DNA from: Candidatus Fermentithermobacillaceae bacterium UBA3951
Lineage (GTDB): Bacteria > Bacillota > Sulfobacillia > Fermentithermobacillales > Fermentithermobacillaceae
Direction: 5' to 3'
Length of the DNA stretch: 13,668 bases
Assembly: GCA_002385465.1 (NCBI GenBank)
Contig: DGDN01000100.1
Location: 1-13,668 of the forward strand
In this document: positions 1 through 7,059 of the stretch, piece after piece
How positions within the stretch are numbered: the first letter of the stretch is position 1
How the letters are laid out: each line of letters opens with the position of its first letter
Program-made: the position numbers and the translations under genes
The notes under the pieces: generated by a model
Databases searched by the model: none
Told to the model about the DNA's origin: nothing
What the model saw: only the letters and a program-made list of their open reading frames with translations

Positions 1-17
1 CGCTGTACCAACAAGAG

Positions 18-45
18 TTGACTACCTGAGTGACTTTGGTATAAT
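18..45 (+). promoter_or_regulatory. Sigma-A promoter of the tRNA pair
   Basis: TTGACT at 18-23 (five of six match the -35 consensus) and a perfect TATAAT at 40-45, separated by 16 bp. Transcription would start near 52, about 11 bases before the first tRNA, which suits a tRNA promoter. Confidence 0.85.
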
Positions 46-62
46 GAAGTTTGCTTGTCGGT

Positions 63-139
63 GGCGGCGTAGCTCAGCCTGGTAGAGCATACGGTTCATA
101 CCCGTACTGTCACTGGTTCAAATCCAGTCGCCGCTACCA
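63..139 (+). tRNA. tRNA-Met (anticodon CAT)
   Basis: Full cloverleaf. The acceptor stem pairs 63-69 with 129-135 (first pair G-U), with discriminator A136 and encoded CCA at 137-139. The anticodon stem TACGG/CCGTA encloses loop TTCATAC, giving anticodon CAT at 97-99. The T arm is ACTGG/CCAGT around TTCAAAT. It lacks the unpaired first base and the three consecutive G-C pairs of initiator tRNA, so an elongator Met tRNA is most likely. A CAT tRNA that becomes tRNA-Ile2 after lysidine modification cannot be fully excluded, and the window does carry tilS. It is probably co-transcribed with the Lys tRNA 7 bases downstream. Confidence 0.96.
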
Positions 140-146
140 AGCCGGT

Positions 147-222
147 GGACCATTAGCTCAATCGGTAGAGCATCCGACTCTTAATCGGGGGGTTAAAGGT
201 TCGAGTCCTTTATGGTCCACCA
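147..222 (+). tRNA. tRNA-Lys (anticodon CTT)
   Basis: Full cloverleaf with acceptor stem 147-153 pairing 212-218, discriminator A219 and encoded CCA at 220-222. The anticodon stem TCCGA/TCGGG holds loop CTCTTAA, giving anticodon CTT (Lys). The T arm is AAAGG/CCTTT around TTCGAGT. It lies 7 bases after tRNA-Met and shares its promoter. An integrase relic begins about 70 bases downstream on the opposite strand, so the 3' end of this gene is a plausible former attachment site. Confidence 0.96.
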
Positions 223-289
223 TTTTATTTCCTGCTAGAGGCCTATTTAACCTGCCACCTATCCCTATGTGCCTGTTGGTGCCATTGTG

Positions 290-370
290 GGTGAACCTTA
301 AGTGCGGGCAGCCAGCTGCCTTTGCCATCTTCTTGAACTCGCGGCTCACAGACGAAGGGTCGAAGAGGCG
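290..370 (-). pseudogene. Tyrosine recombinase (phage integrase) fragment
   Basis: On the minus strand, about 359 down to 293 reads as DPSSVSREFKKMAKAAG followed by CPHLRF. This resembles the stretch before the HxLRH box of phage-type tyrosine recombinases, where VS-x-x-F-K-K-x-A-K-x-A-G is followed by an aromatic-H-D-L-R-H-T motif. The expected HDLRHT box is missing, and after RF the frame degrades into unrelated residues and the tRNA-Lys antisense. No catalytic residue survives and no start or RBS is visible, so this is a relic. An intact integrase would be 300-400 residues. Its position beside tRNA-Lys fits an old element inserted at the tRNA. Identification rests on pattern recall of a short segment. 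Confidence 0.5.
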
Positions 371-382
371 AGTCTGTGAGCC
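343..382. repeat. 11-bp perfect inverted repeat
   Basis: GGCTCACAGAC at 343-353 is repeated in reverse complement at 372-382 with an 18-base loop. It overlaps the upstream part of the integrase relic. No T-run follows on either strand, so it is not a typical intrinsic terminator. It may be a scar or binding site of the decayed element. Confidence 0.6.
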
Positions 383-422
383 TGATCCGCCCCCTGAGGA
401 CTTCTTAAAGGCGGAAAGATGG

Positions 423-451
423 TTACATATCCGAATCATGACCGTTATACT
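423..451 (+). promoter_or_regulatory. Probable promoter of the solute-binding protein gene
   Basis: TTACAT at 423-428 (four of six) and TATACT at 446-451 (five of six) with an ideal 17-bp spacer. The start would be near 458, giving a leader of about 110-150 bases. Confidence 0.5.
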
Positions 452-482
452 TGGAAGAGACACCGGTCGCAAACGTTAGAAT

Positions 483-553
483 GATGAAAGGGACAGTACC
501 GTTGGTGCGCTGTCAGGTCCTCCGCTTCTTATGAGCACCAGGCTGGGACTGCG
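483..553 (+). promoter_or_regulatory. Structured leader, T-box-like words (tentative)
   Basis: GATGAAAGGGACAGTA at 483-498 resembles the opening of T-box Stem I, which ends in AGTA. AGGCTGGGACTGCG at 540-553 resembles the T-box antiterminator core, AGGGTGG-N-ACC-N-CG, with a few mismatches. GACAG 492-496 pairs with CTGTC 510-514. TGGTGC in that loop (503-508) pairs with GCACCA 535-540, so the two pairings interlock. The unit is far shorter than a canonical T-box, and no specifier loop or terminator is evident. It may be a degenerate or unusually compact element, or chance similarity. Confidence 0.28.
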
Positions 554-607
554 TAAGCAATAAGGACAATGTTTCTTGGCGCCGAGACTAGGCATATCTT
601 TGGGGGA

Positions 608-1801
608 ATGGTTACGAAGAAAACAACGCTTCTAGTGCTTGTGTTGGGGCTTCTCGCTTTCTCGCTTCTAGGCTGCGGGACGGGTACCTCTCAAGAAAAC
701 ACGCAAGGGGAAGAAGAGCAGGGACCGACTGAGGTCCTAATCGGCGTGTACTTGCCTGAAGCCCGCGAACCGGCTTCTAAAGGTGACCTGATTTGGGAAG
801 GTATCCGGCTTGCATGCGAGATGTACCCGGAGGTCATCGGTTTGCCGGTAAGGCTCCACCTGGTAGGCGGCGAGACGGATGAGGCAGGAACCTCAGGCGC
901 AGCCGGCAGCCTCATAGACCAGAGCAAGGTCGTGGCGCTAATCGGTAGTTTCGGCCCTAGCGCGCCAATACCGGGGGGCGATGCCGGCAAAGACACGGAG
1001 ATTCCGGTAGTCGATCTCTTGCCCGTAAGTTTTCCGGCAACACAAGATGACCCGTACTGCTTCCGTCTCTATTTTTCAGGCCCGTTCCAGGGCAGAGTCA
1101 TGGCCAGGTACGCCTACGAAAACCTGAATGCTAAAAATGCGGTCATCATCCGAAGCGCCGGGGATGACTACGCTGCGGCTCTTGCCGGATACTTCAAAGA
1201 GGCGTTTTTGGAGCTGAGCGGCGATGACAGGAGCGTCTTGGCAGAGCTCACGTACGACTCCGGCGATCAAGACTTCACCATCCAGCTTCTCCAGACCGCC
1301 AGTCTGGCTCCTGATGTCGTGTTCGCCCCGGGAAGCTCCGGCGATTCTGCACTCCTCATCCGCCGGGCCAGGCAGCTAAACATCACCGTGCCGTTCCTCG
1401 GCGGCTTTACTTGGGAGGCTCCGGAGTTCATCGAAATAGGCGGGAAAGACGTGGAAGGCGCGGTCCTTTCCACCCACTACTCAGTACACGCTCCGGGTAC
1501 AGAAGCGAACGAGGAGTTTAGGGAGCAGTTTGTAGAGGCCTACAAGGCCAAGTACGGTAAGGACCCCAACGTTTTCGCGGCCCTCGGATACGATGGTTGC
1601 CTCATGGTCCTTGATGCAGTCAGGAGGGCTAATTCCGCAAGGCCAGAGGACATAAGGAGCGCCCTGGCCGGCACCAAAGATCTAAACGGTGTAACGGGAA
1701 CCATAACTGTGGACGAGGACCGTAATGCCATAAAGAGCGCCGTGATCCTTCAGGTAAAAGGCGGCGAGTTCCAGTACCTGACTACCGTCGAACCGTTCTA
1801 A
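608..1801 (+). CDS. Branched-chain amino acid-type ABC transporter substrate-binding lipoprotein
   Basis: Extracellular solute-binding protein of the LivJ/LivK type (periplasmic-binding fold type I, Peripla_BP_6), tethered to the outer face of the membrane. Residues 1-22 form a lipoprotein signal: MVTKK, a hydrophobic core, then lipobox LLGC with lipidated Cys23. The mature part starts with a Ser/Gly/Glu-rich linker, then IGVYLPEAREPASKGD, matching the family's first strand and substrate loop. Later come an ALIGSFGPS-like segment, VVFAPGSSGD, and near the C-terminus AALGYDGCLMVLDAV and the GVTGTITVDEDRN hairpin typical of the family. The start at 608 is preferred because it gives a clean signal peptide. 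An in-frame ATG at 569 has AAGGA two bases too close and would add a 13-residue extension; the GGGGG before 608 is also close, so the start is uncertain. No permease or ATPase genes are in the window, so the ligand cannot be assigned. It converges on copA with a gap of 31 bases. Confidence 0.88.
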   Translation: MVTKKTTLLVLVLGLLAFSLLGCGTGTSQENTQGEEEQGPTEVLIGVYLPEAREPASKGDLIWEGIRLACEMYPEVIGLPVRLHLVGGETDEAGTSGAAGSLIDQSKVVALIGSFGPSAPIPGGDAGKDTEIPVVDLLPVSFPATQDDPYCFRLYFSGPFQGRVMARYAYENLNAKNAVIIRSAGDDYAAALAGYFKEAFLELSGDDRSVLAELTYDSGDQDFTIQLLQTASLAPDVVFAPGSSGDSALLIRRARQLNITVPFLGGFTWEAPEFIEIGGKDVEGAVLSTHYSVHAPGTEANEEFREQFVEAYKAKYGKDPNVFAALGYDGCLMVLDAVRRANSARPEDIRSALAGTKDLNGVTGTITVDEDRNAIKSAVILQVKGGEFQYLTTVEPF

Positions 1802-1832
1802 TAGGCGATATCAACCGATAGATAACCGTGAG

Positions 1833-4310
1833 TCAGTCAGGTGTGACCTTCGCCCTCCTCAAGAGGTTCGCGTTGGTGACAACGGTGATTGAACTGGTCG
1901 CCATCGCTATTTCCGCCATGACCGGGTGGAGGAATCCCAAGATGGCAACCGGGATGGCTATCACGTTGTAGAAGAACGCCCAGAAAAGGTTCTGGCGGAT
2001 CTTCCGGAAGGTGGCGCGGGACAGTTTGACCGCAGTGACGACCCCCGAGAGATCGCCTCTAACCAGTGTGATGTCTGACGACTCGATGGCTATGTCGGTG
2101 CCGGTGCCTATGGCTATCCCGACGTCAGCCTGGGCAAGGGCAGGTGCGTCGTTGATACCGTCGCCGACCATGGCGATTGTCCCAAACCTATTTTGGAGTT
2201 CGGTAATTGCCTGGACTTTTCCGTTGGGCAAGACCTCGGCTACGACATGGGTGATGCCTACTTTCTTGGCTATGGCTTCGGCCGTGCGGCGGTTGTCCCC
2301 AGTTACGATTGCGGTATCCAAACCCATGGCTTTGAGCTCCTGGATCGCGGCTCTTGAATCTTCTTTCAGCGGATCGGCCACGGCAATGAGGCCCTGAACG
2401 GTGCCGTCGACGGCGACTATCATCCCGGTCTTTGCCTCTTCTTCGACCCGCCTCAGCTCCTCCTCGATGCCTGATGTGTCAATGCCTTCATCTTGCATGA
2501 GCCGCCTGCTGCCGACCAGCACACGTCTTCCTGCCACATTCGCCGATACGCCTTTTCCGGTTATGGACAGGAAGTCCTCGGGAGGTACCACGGTGAGGCC
2601 GCGTTTCTGGGCGCCTCCAACCACTGCCACGGCGAGGGGATGCTCCGAACGGCTCTCCACGCCGGCGGCCAGCGCCAAGAGGTCGTCTTCTGAGAGAGAA
2701 CCCCCCGCGGGAGGCTTGGCCAAGACGATGTCCGTTACTTCCGGTCTTCCTTTGGTGATCGTGCCGGTCTTGTCAAAGACCACCACCCTTACGTCTTTCA
2801 TCGCCTGGATGGCCTCGCCCTTCCGGATGAGCACCCCGTTCTCGGCGCCGATGCCGCTTCCGACCAGGAGGGCCGTAGGGGTGGCAAGGCCCAAGGCGCA
2901 CGGGCAAGCGATGACGAGTACGGCGATGGTTGCGGAAAGGGCAAGCGTCACGGGGCCGAGACCCGGGTCGACCCAAGGAATGGCCGTGGCCGCTCTCTTG
3001 AGGAGTCCAACCATGAGCTCCGGGAAAACAAGCCACAAAGTGAGCGTTAGAAGCGCGATCGTGACTACAACGGGGACGAAGATGCCGGTCACCTTATCTG
3101 CGAACTCTTGAATCGGGACCTTGGTGCCTTGTGCTTCCTCCACGAGCTTTATCACTTGGGCGAGGAAGGTGTCTTTGCCCACTTTGGTGGCCCTTACTTT
3201 GATGAAGCCGCTTTGGTTTATCGTGGCCCCCAAGACCTGGTCTCCCGGCTGCTTCTTGACCGGCATCGATTCGCCCGTAGCCATTGATTCGTCGATTGTC
3301 GTAGAGCCTTCGACTACTTCGCCGTCGGTCGGCACTTTCTCGCCCGGCCGGATCGCCAGGATGTCTCCGGGGACGACATCTTCTATAGGTACTTCTACTT
3401 CCTCATCGCCGCGGATCACCCGTGCGGTCTTGGCGCCCAGTTCCAGGAGTTTCTTGATGGCCTGAGACGCCCGGCCTTTGGCCGTCGCTTCGATATAGCG
3501 CCCGGTTAGGTGAAAGGCCATAATCATGGCAGAAACGCCCGCGTAGTTGGCCACCGAGAGAAAGAACGTGGCCGGTCCCGTAAGGAAGGCCGCGCCGGTA
3601 CCCATGGCGATTAAGACGTCCATGTTGGCGTTCCCGTGCGTTACGGCCCTGAACGCCGAAACGAACGTCTTGCGCCCGAAGATCGCGAGGGGAGGGATGG
3701 CAAGGAGTATCATGCCGGTGTTCATTATCACATGGTTCGGCCACATTATGCCGAAAAACATCTCGGGTATCATGAAGAGCATGATCGGGATGGTAAACGC
3801 CCAGGTGCCGAGCATCCGTTTCCGGGCATCCCTCATCTTGCGGACGTCGTCATCTTCTTCGCCGGATACGCCTTCTTCGTCGCCGGAGACTCCCAATACT
3901 TCGTACCCCGACTCGTACACTATGCGGTCGAGAGTCTCCTTACTTACTTTCGTAGGGTCGTACTCAACCGTGGCTTTTTCAGTAGCGATGTTTACACTGG
4001 CGAATAGGACTCCTTCGGCGTTCTTGAGCGCGGCTTCAACGGCAGCCGCACAGCTTGCGCAGCTCATGCCGCCGACTTTCAGGACGGCCCGTTCCTTTGG
4101 TTGCTTCACGTCATAGCCCGCGTTTCGGACCACCTCGACGAGCCCTTCTTTTGTAATGCTTCCGGGGTCATATTCCACATAGGCCTTCTCGGCCGCCAAG
4201 TTGACCGTGGCGCTCACCACGCCGCCCGCTTTCCTTAAGGCCGATTCGATTGCGTTGGCACATGCTGCGCAGCTCATGCCTTCGAGCTCAAGCGTCGCTT
4301 TATCCGGCAT
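1833..4310 (-). CDS. copA: Copper(I)-exporting P-type ATPase CopA
   Basis: P1B-1 ATPase that pumps cytoplasmic Cu(I) out across the cell membrane. From the chosen start it has 825 residues. Two N-terminal HMA domains carry GMSCAAC (Cys14, Cys17) and GMSCASC (Cys84, Cys87). An acidic Glu/Asp-rich linker near 143-155 precedes the membrane helices. The actuator loop has ATGES near 344-348. The CPC metal site is at 469-471, the phosphorylated Asp513 sits in DKTGTITKG, SEHPL is near 556, and GDGIND is at 716-721. YN (781-782) and MATSS (803-807) are the helix-7 and helix-8 signatures of Cu(I) transporters. The frame is open further upstream to 4379, but the ATG at 4310 has GGAGG nine bases before it and begins directly at HMA1. 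No CopZ or CsoR gene is next to it. All catalytic motifs are intact. Confidence 0.96.
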   Translation of the reverse strand: MPDKATLELEGMSCAACANAIESALRKAGGVVSATVNLAAEKAYVEYDPGSITKEGLVEVVRNAGYDVKQPKERAVLKVGGMSCASCAAAVEAALKNAEGVLFASVNIATEKATVEYDPTKVSKETLDRIVYESGYEVLGVSGDEEGVSGEEDDDVRKMRDARKRMLGTWAFTIPIMLFMIPEMFFGIMWPNHVIMNTGMILLAIPPLAIFGRKTFVSAFRAVTHGNANMDVLIAMGTGAAFLTGPATFFLSVANYAGVSAMIMAFHLTGRYIEATAKGRASQAIKKLLELGAKTARVIRGDEEVEVPIEDVVPGDILAIRPGEKVPTDGEVVEGSTTIDESMATGESMPVKKQPGDQVLGATINQSGFIKVRATKVGKDTFLAQVIKLVEEAQGTKVPIQEFADKVTGIFVPVVVTIALLTLTLWLVFPELMVGLLKRAATAIPWVDPGLGPVTLALSATIAVLVIACPCALGLATPTALLVGSGIGAENGVLIRKGEAIQAMKDVRVVVFDKTGTITKGRPEVTDIVLAKPPAGGSLSEDDLLALAAGVESRSEHPLAVAVVGGAQKRGLTVVPPEDFLSITGKGVSANVAGRRVLVGSRRLMQDEGIDTSGIEEELRRVEEEAKTGMIVAVDGTVQGLIAVADPLKEDSRAAIQELKAMGLDTAIVTGDNRRTAEAIAKKVGITHVVAEVLPNGKVQAITELQNRFGTIAMVGDGINDAPALAQADVGIAIGTGTDIAIESSDITLVRGDLSGVVTAVKLSRATFRKIRQNLFWAFFYNVIAIPVAILGFLHPVMAEIAMATSSITVVTNANLLRRAKVTPD

Positions 4311-4319
4311 ATCATTTCG

Positions 4320-4324
4320 CCTCC
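4320..4324 (-). promoter_or_regulatory. copA ribosome binding site
   Basis: GGAGG on the minus strand, nine bases before the ATG at 4310. It decides against the upstream in-frame ATGs, whose extension would not align with CopA proteins. Confidence 0.65.
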
Positions 4325-4453
4325 GTGTTTCGGGCATCTCCGCGCGCTGAATGCTATGGGTACATGTCACTAAGGTCATTATGCCTCAAGCAGGGGATGT
4401 CGGTCAGTGTAAATGCCTTTCCTCTCTATGCGATTAACGAATAGAAACGAGGA

Positions 4454-4477
4454 CCCCGCGGGCTCAAGGCCGCGGGG
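4454..4477 (-). terminator. Probable intrinsic terminator after the PrcB_C/Gmad2 lipoprotein gene
   Basis: CCCCGCGG (4454-4461) and CCGCGGGG (4470-4477) form an 8-bp all-GC stem with an 8-base loop. It lies 34 bases past the stop of the 4512-5588 gene. On the minus strand it is followed by TCCTCGTTTCTAT, a poor T-tract, so the efficiency is unclear. It separates this gene from copA. Confidence 0.5.
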
Positions 4478-4511
4478 CTTTCCTAAGATAGCCGAGTTAC
4501 TATGGGTGAAA

Positions 4512-5588
4512 CTACTTCCCGCCGAACGAAACGGGGACTCGCGCCAAGATGTTGTTGCCCTTGGCGAACTCCACCATCCCGCTGGGGCTCTTGGCCGGCT
4601 GGAGGTCCATGGTGAAGTTGAAGGCACCCCAAGTAGGTACCGGCGCTCCGGCGGGCAGCGAGTGGGTCACCTTGACGGTCTTGGAGCCCAGCACGCTGTG
4701 GCCGTCGTGGACGGTGACTGTAAATGATCCCACGTCCCACTTGGCAAAGCCGTACATCTGAACCCTCTCGGTAAGGAGGGCGCCCCGGCCGGGCCTGAAC
4801 ACGACGATCTCTTGGTCGGGCTCGACAACGGCAAGGTTCACTCTCTCGGGCCTATCCCTCCCGTCAACAGTGGATACCAGGGTGATCTCAAGGTCCACGT
4901 ACTTCGCCAGGGAAAGCTCGAGGTATGGGTAGGATATTGCATCATCTGCGGGACCGGCCGGGGGATTAAGGCGTACCGTCAGTTCCACGACTCCGCCTAT
5001 CCCAACCTTCGCGTTCTCAAGAGACATGGTGTGTCCGCCGGTGGGTCTCTTGCCTGCGGCCACCATGACTATGGCCTTGTCACCGCTACGGAACACCGCG
5101 GCCGACGGCGTGTCTACCTTGGAAATCTCCGTGAAACCGGAAGTTATGGCAGGGTCGCCACCGGGTCCTTCGCTGATCACCGGAGGAAGTCCCGGGATGG
5201 CGAGGAGAAGGCTGTGGAGGTCTACCGAGAATACGGTCTTGTTATCTTTGGAGTCTACGACAACGGCCTGCTTATTCTCCCAGTCGTAATACACTTTTTC
5301 CTGCCCCGACCAGAGGGTATGGCTGAACCGGGAGAGGTCAACCGAGCCCTCGATGCCGCTCCCTTTTACCCTCTCCGCTTTCTTGAGGACGTCAAGGAAA
5401 TCCCGGGGGTTACCCACCATTACCGAATTGCCGTACTTGTCGGCTACGTAGAGGTCTCCCTTGTCCAGTTTGGCCAGGGATACAATGTCCTTTCCCCTGC
5501 AGGCCGTCATGGCCGTGGCAAGAAGTATCAAGGACACAATCAAGGCCGCTCTGGATGCCCATATCCGAGTGCCGCTTCTCATTCTCAT
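4512..5588 (-). CDS. Lipoprotein with PrcB_C and Gmad2 domains
   Basis: Predicted surface lipoprotein of 358 residues. Residues 1-30 are a lipoprotein signal: basic MRMRSGTR, a hydrophobic stretch, then AMTAC with Cys30. Residues 31-160 form a domain I do not recognise; it contains KYGNSVMV and YDWENKQAVVVDS. Residues about 165-230 match PrcB_C, a domain related to the treponemal protease-complex protein PrcB: KRPTGGH (180-186), a run of alternating polar and hydrophobic residues, then ISYPYLEL (218-225). Residues about 250-355 match Gmad2, an immunoglobulin-like domain named from sporulation and germination proteins: VQMYGFAKWDVGSFTVTV, a GAFNFTMDL strand and a closing VPVSF. GGAGG lies eight bases before the ATG. 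It follows coaW by 82 bases on the same strand. The domain assignments are from pattern recall; the exact role is unknown. An envelope function in sporulation is an inference. Confidence 0.75.
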   Translation of the reverse strand: MRMRSGTRIWASRAALIVSLILLATAMTACRGKDIVSLAKLDKGDLYVADKYGNSVMVGNPRDFLDVLKKAERVKGSGIEGSVDLSRFSHTLWSGQEKVYYDWENKQAVVVDSKDNKTVFSVDLHSLLLAIPGLPPVISEGPGGDPAITSGFTEISKVDTPSAAVFRSGDKAIVMVAAGKRPTGGHTMSLENAKVGIGGVVELTVRLNPPAGPADDAISYPYLELSLAKYVDLEITLVSTVDGRDRPERVNLAVVEPDQEIVVFRPGRGALLTERVQMYGFAKWDVGSFTVTVHDGHSVLGSKTVKVTHSLPAGAPVPTWGAFNFTMDLQPAKSPSGMVEFAKGNNILARVPVSFGGK

Positions 5589-5670
5589 TTGTCATTCCTC
5601 CCACCTTGCAGAGACGATGGGCTGCCTTCTTGGTTCCCGGAAAAAGACATTTTGATGAGTGGTTACTAAC

Positions 5671-6495
5671 TTACGCCCGCTTCCCGGTGATTATGGCCCC
5701 CAGAGCCCCGCAATATGGACCGTGCTCGAGGAACGCGAAGAAGTCGTGGCCCAGGAGGGCTCCCAGTTCACCGAACCTTGCTCTTACAAGAGGGTGTCTC
5801 GTGGGAGAACCGGCGACCACAATGGTCTCCATCTGGTGAGCCCTTGCCACCTGGATGGATATTACGGCGATGGTTTCAACCACAAGCTGAAGTATGGCGG
5901 AGGCTATGTCTTCCTTGGATGACCGCTCTACTTCTCTGGAGCCGAAGTTGGCGGCCGTAAGTTCGTTAAGGACGGGTGAGGCTTTGGCATCCGGGTAGAG
6001 GTCCGACACCATGAGGTCAACCAGGTGCCGGTTTCCGCGAGAGGCGAGGTCCATTATGGCCTCGAAGTCCGTGATCCCTATGAGCAGACGTGAAAGACCT
6101 GTGAGAGTCCCTCCTCCAACGCCGGTGCCCGCCGTCCGTGTACCCTTTCCGCTCGATACCGTGAAGACCGATGTCCCGGTGCCGAATGCCACCAGGACGA
6201 ACGAGTCGGAAGGTCGTCCTTCTTCGGAGAGCATCTTGTGTGCTCCCGCCCAGAAAGCTTCCAGCTCGTCTGCCCGGTAAACCCGGCCTTTCAGGTTATC
6301 GGGTAGATGAGCTTCAAGGGTTCCCGCCCTGCATCCGGTGAGGTATACGCGATCGTAGCCGGTGAGCGTACGGGCCAATTCGAGGGCTCCGTAAAAGTCT
6401 TTAGTCCGGTATTCTTTCTTTCCGTCACGGATCGTCACGATCTTCGTGAGCGAACCCCCGGCATCTATCCCGATCTGCAAATCGACCAGCTCCAA
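5671..6495 (-). CDS. coaW: Type II pantothenate kinase
   Basis: ATP-dependent phosphorylation of pantothenate, the first step of coenzyme A synthesis, in the cytoplasm. The 274-residue protein has the ASKHA-fold signatures of the type II (staphylococcal CoaW, eukaryotic) family: IGIDAGGSLTKI phosphate-binding loop at 8-19, an acidic ADELEAFWAG segment at 75-84 that should hold the catalytic Glu, AFGTGTSV at 103-110, GTGVGGGTLTGLS at 123-135, DLMVSDLY near 160, and ANFG at 182-185. Length matches bacterial CoaW. The start is TTG, supported by CTGGGAG with GGGAG seven bases upstream (6503-6507). Type II enzymes typically escape feedback inhibition by CoA; whether this one does is not visible. 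It is divergent from the small gene at 6695. Confidence 0.88.
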   Translation of the reverse strand: MELVDLQIGIDAGGSLTKIVTIRDGKKEYRTKDFYGALELARTLTGYDRVYLTGCRAGTLEAHLPDNLKGRVYRADELEAFWAGAHKMLSEEGRPSDSFVLVAFGTGTSVFTVSSGKGTRTAGTGVGGGTLTGLSRLLIGITDFEAIMDLASRGNRHLVDLMVSDLYPDAKASPVLNELTAANFGSREVERSSKEDIASAILQLVVETIAVISIQVARAHQMETIVVAGSPTRHPLVRARFGELGALLGHDFFAFLEHGPYCGALGAIITGKRA

Positions 6496-6502
6496 TCAGT
6501 GA

Positions 6503-6507
6503 CTCCC
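6503..6507 (-). promoter_or_regulatory. coaW ribosome binding site
   Basis: GGGAG on the minus strand seven bases before a TTG codon. It supports TTG at 6495 as the start; the protein then begins eight residues before the IDAGG loop, as expected for the family. Confidence 0.6.
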
Positions 6508-6627
6508 AGGACATTTTACACTAGACATCCGCAGTCCGCAGCGAGGGCTTCCAGGGACACCTATCCCTGAGAGAAGGGCCGAGATGGCAAAAGGTCGAGA
6601 TTTTAGCACTTCTTTAGCGAAAATGGG

Positions 6628-6655
6628 TTGTACTCGCCCGTAACTCGTAGATAAT
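6628..6655 (+). promoter_or_regulatory. Possible promoter of the 75-residue protein gene
   Basis: TTGTAC (6628-6633, weak -35) and GATAAT (6650-6655, five of six for -10) with 16 bp between. The start would be near 6662, leaving a leader of about 33 bases to the GTG at 6695. The weak -35 keeps this tentative. Confidence 0.35.
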
Positions 6656-6694
6656 CGTCTTAGAACCCGCAACCCGACCGTGAGGTGAAGGACG

Positions 6695-6922
6695 GTGTCG
6701 CTGGATCTTCTCCGGAGAGATTATGAGGCGACCATCAATGAGCTGGCAGCGGCTCTCGGGCTCGATTACGAGGAACTGGTTGGCTTCTGTGGAAGCATTG
6801 AAAACGGGTGTCACGGGATACGTAGGCTCAAGGAGTTCTTCACGGCTCCTGAGATAACCGACTTGCTGGATCGCCTGGTAGATCTCTCAAACCAGTACAG
6901 AAAGAAGGTTCTACCAACCTAG
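6695..6922 (+). CDS. Small conserved-looking protein of unknown function, 75 residues
   Basis: I do not recognise this protein. It starts with GTG; GAGGTG at 6682-6687 lies seven bases upstream and AAGGA also lies close. The sequence is charged and almost all helix-prone, with no signal peptide or membrane segment. A leucine/alanine-rich helix (INELAAALGLDYEELVGF) is followed by a short segment with two cysteines (FCGSIENGC, 11 letters from 31) and a second helical region ending NQYRKKVLPT. It looks like a small cytosolic helical bundle. It stands alone between a divergent coaW and its own intrinsic terminator, so it is probably monocistronic. Reality as a gene is supported by the RBS, the terminator and ordinary protein composition. 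Confidence 0.65.
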   Translation: MSLDLLRRDYEATINELAAALGLDYEELVGFCGSIENGCHGIRRLKEFFTAPEITDLLDRLVDLSNQYRKKVLPT

Positions 6923-6989
6923 ACTCGCTAGGGTTTTGGCCTAGACCACCGGTTATCCGCCGCTCGGGCCCTAACCGGGGACATATCCG

Positions 6990-7014
6990 AGAGGTCATTC
7001 GTGGACCTCTTTTT
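6990..7014 (+). terminator. Intrinsic terminator of the 75-residue protein gene
   Basis: AGAGGTC (6990-6996) pairs with GACCTCT (7004-7010) around a 7-base loop, followed at once by TTTT and TATATT. It lies 67 bases after the stop codon. Confidence 0.8.
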
Positions 7015-7059
7015 ATATTGGTAAAAAACACGCGGCGCGGCACACCACAATCAAGGGCC

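Noticed and set aside
51..479. Open frame of 142 codons on the plus strand
   Set aside because: It runs through both tRNA genes and has no RBS or protein-like composition. The tRNA cloverleaves explain the region.
2401..3111. Long plus-strand open frames antisense to copA
   Set aside because: Ser/Thr/Pro-rich shadow frames opposite intact CopA catalytic motifs.
4372..4400. Possible CsoR/CopY operator upstream of copA
   Set aside because: CCTC-AAGC-AGGGG is a partial dyad, and ACATGT nearby lacks the full CopY box TACANNTGTA. Symmetry is too poor to claim copper regulation from sequence.
4812..5669. Open frame of 285 codons on the plus strand
   Set aside because: Antisense to the PrcB_C/Gmad2 lipoprotein gene, which has signal peptide, RBS and domains. 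The plus-strand product is not protein-like.
6513..6541. TAAAAT as a coaW promoter -10 on the minus strand
   Set aside because: The start would fall on the RBS, leaving no leader, and no -35 is found at the proper distance.
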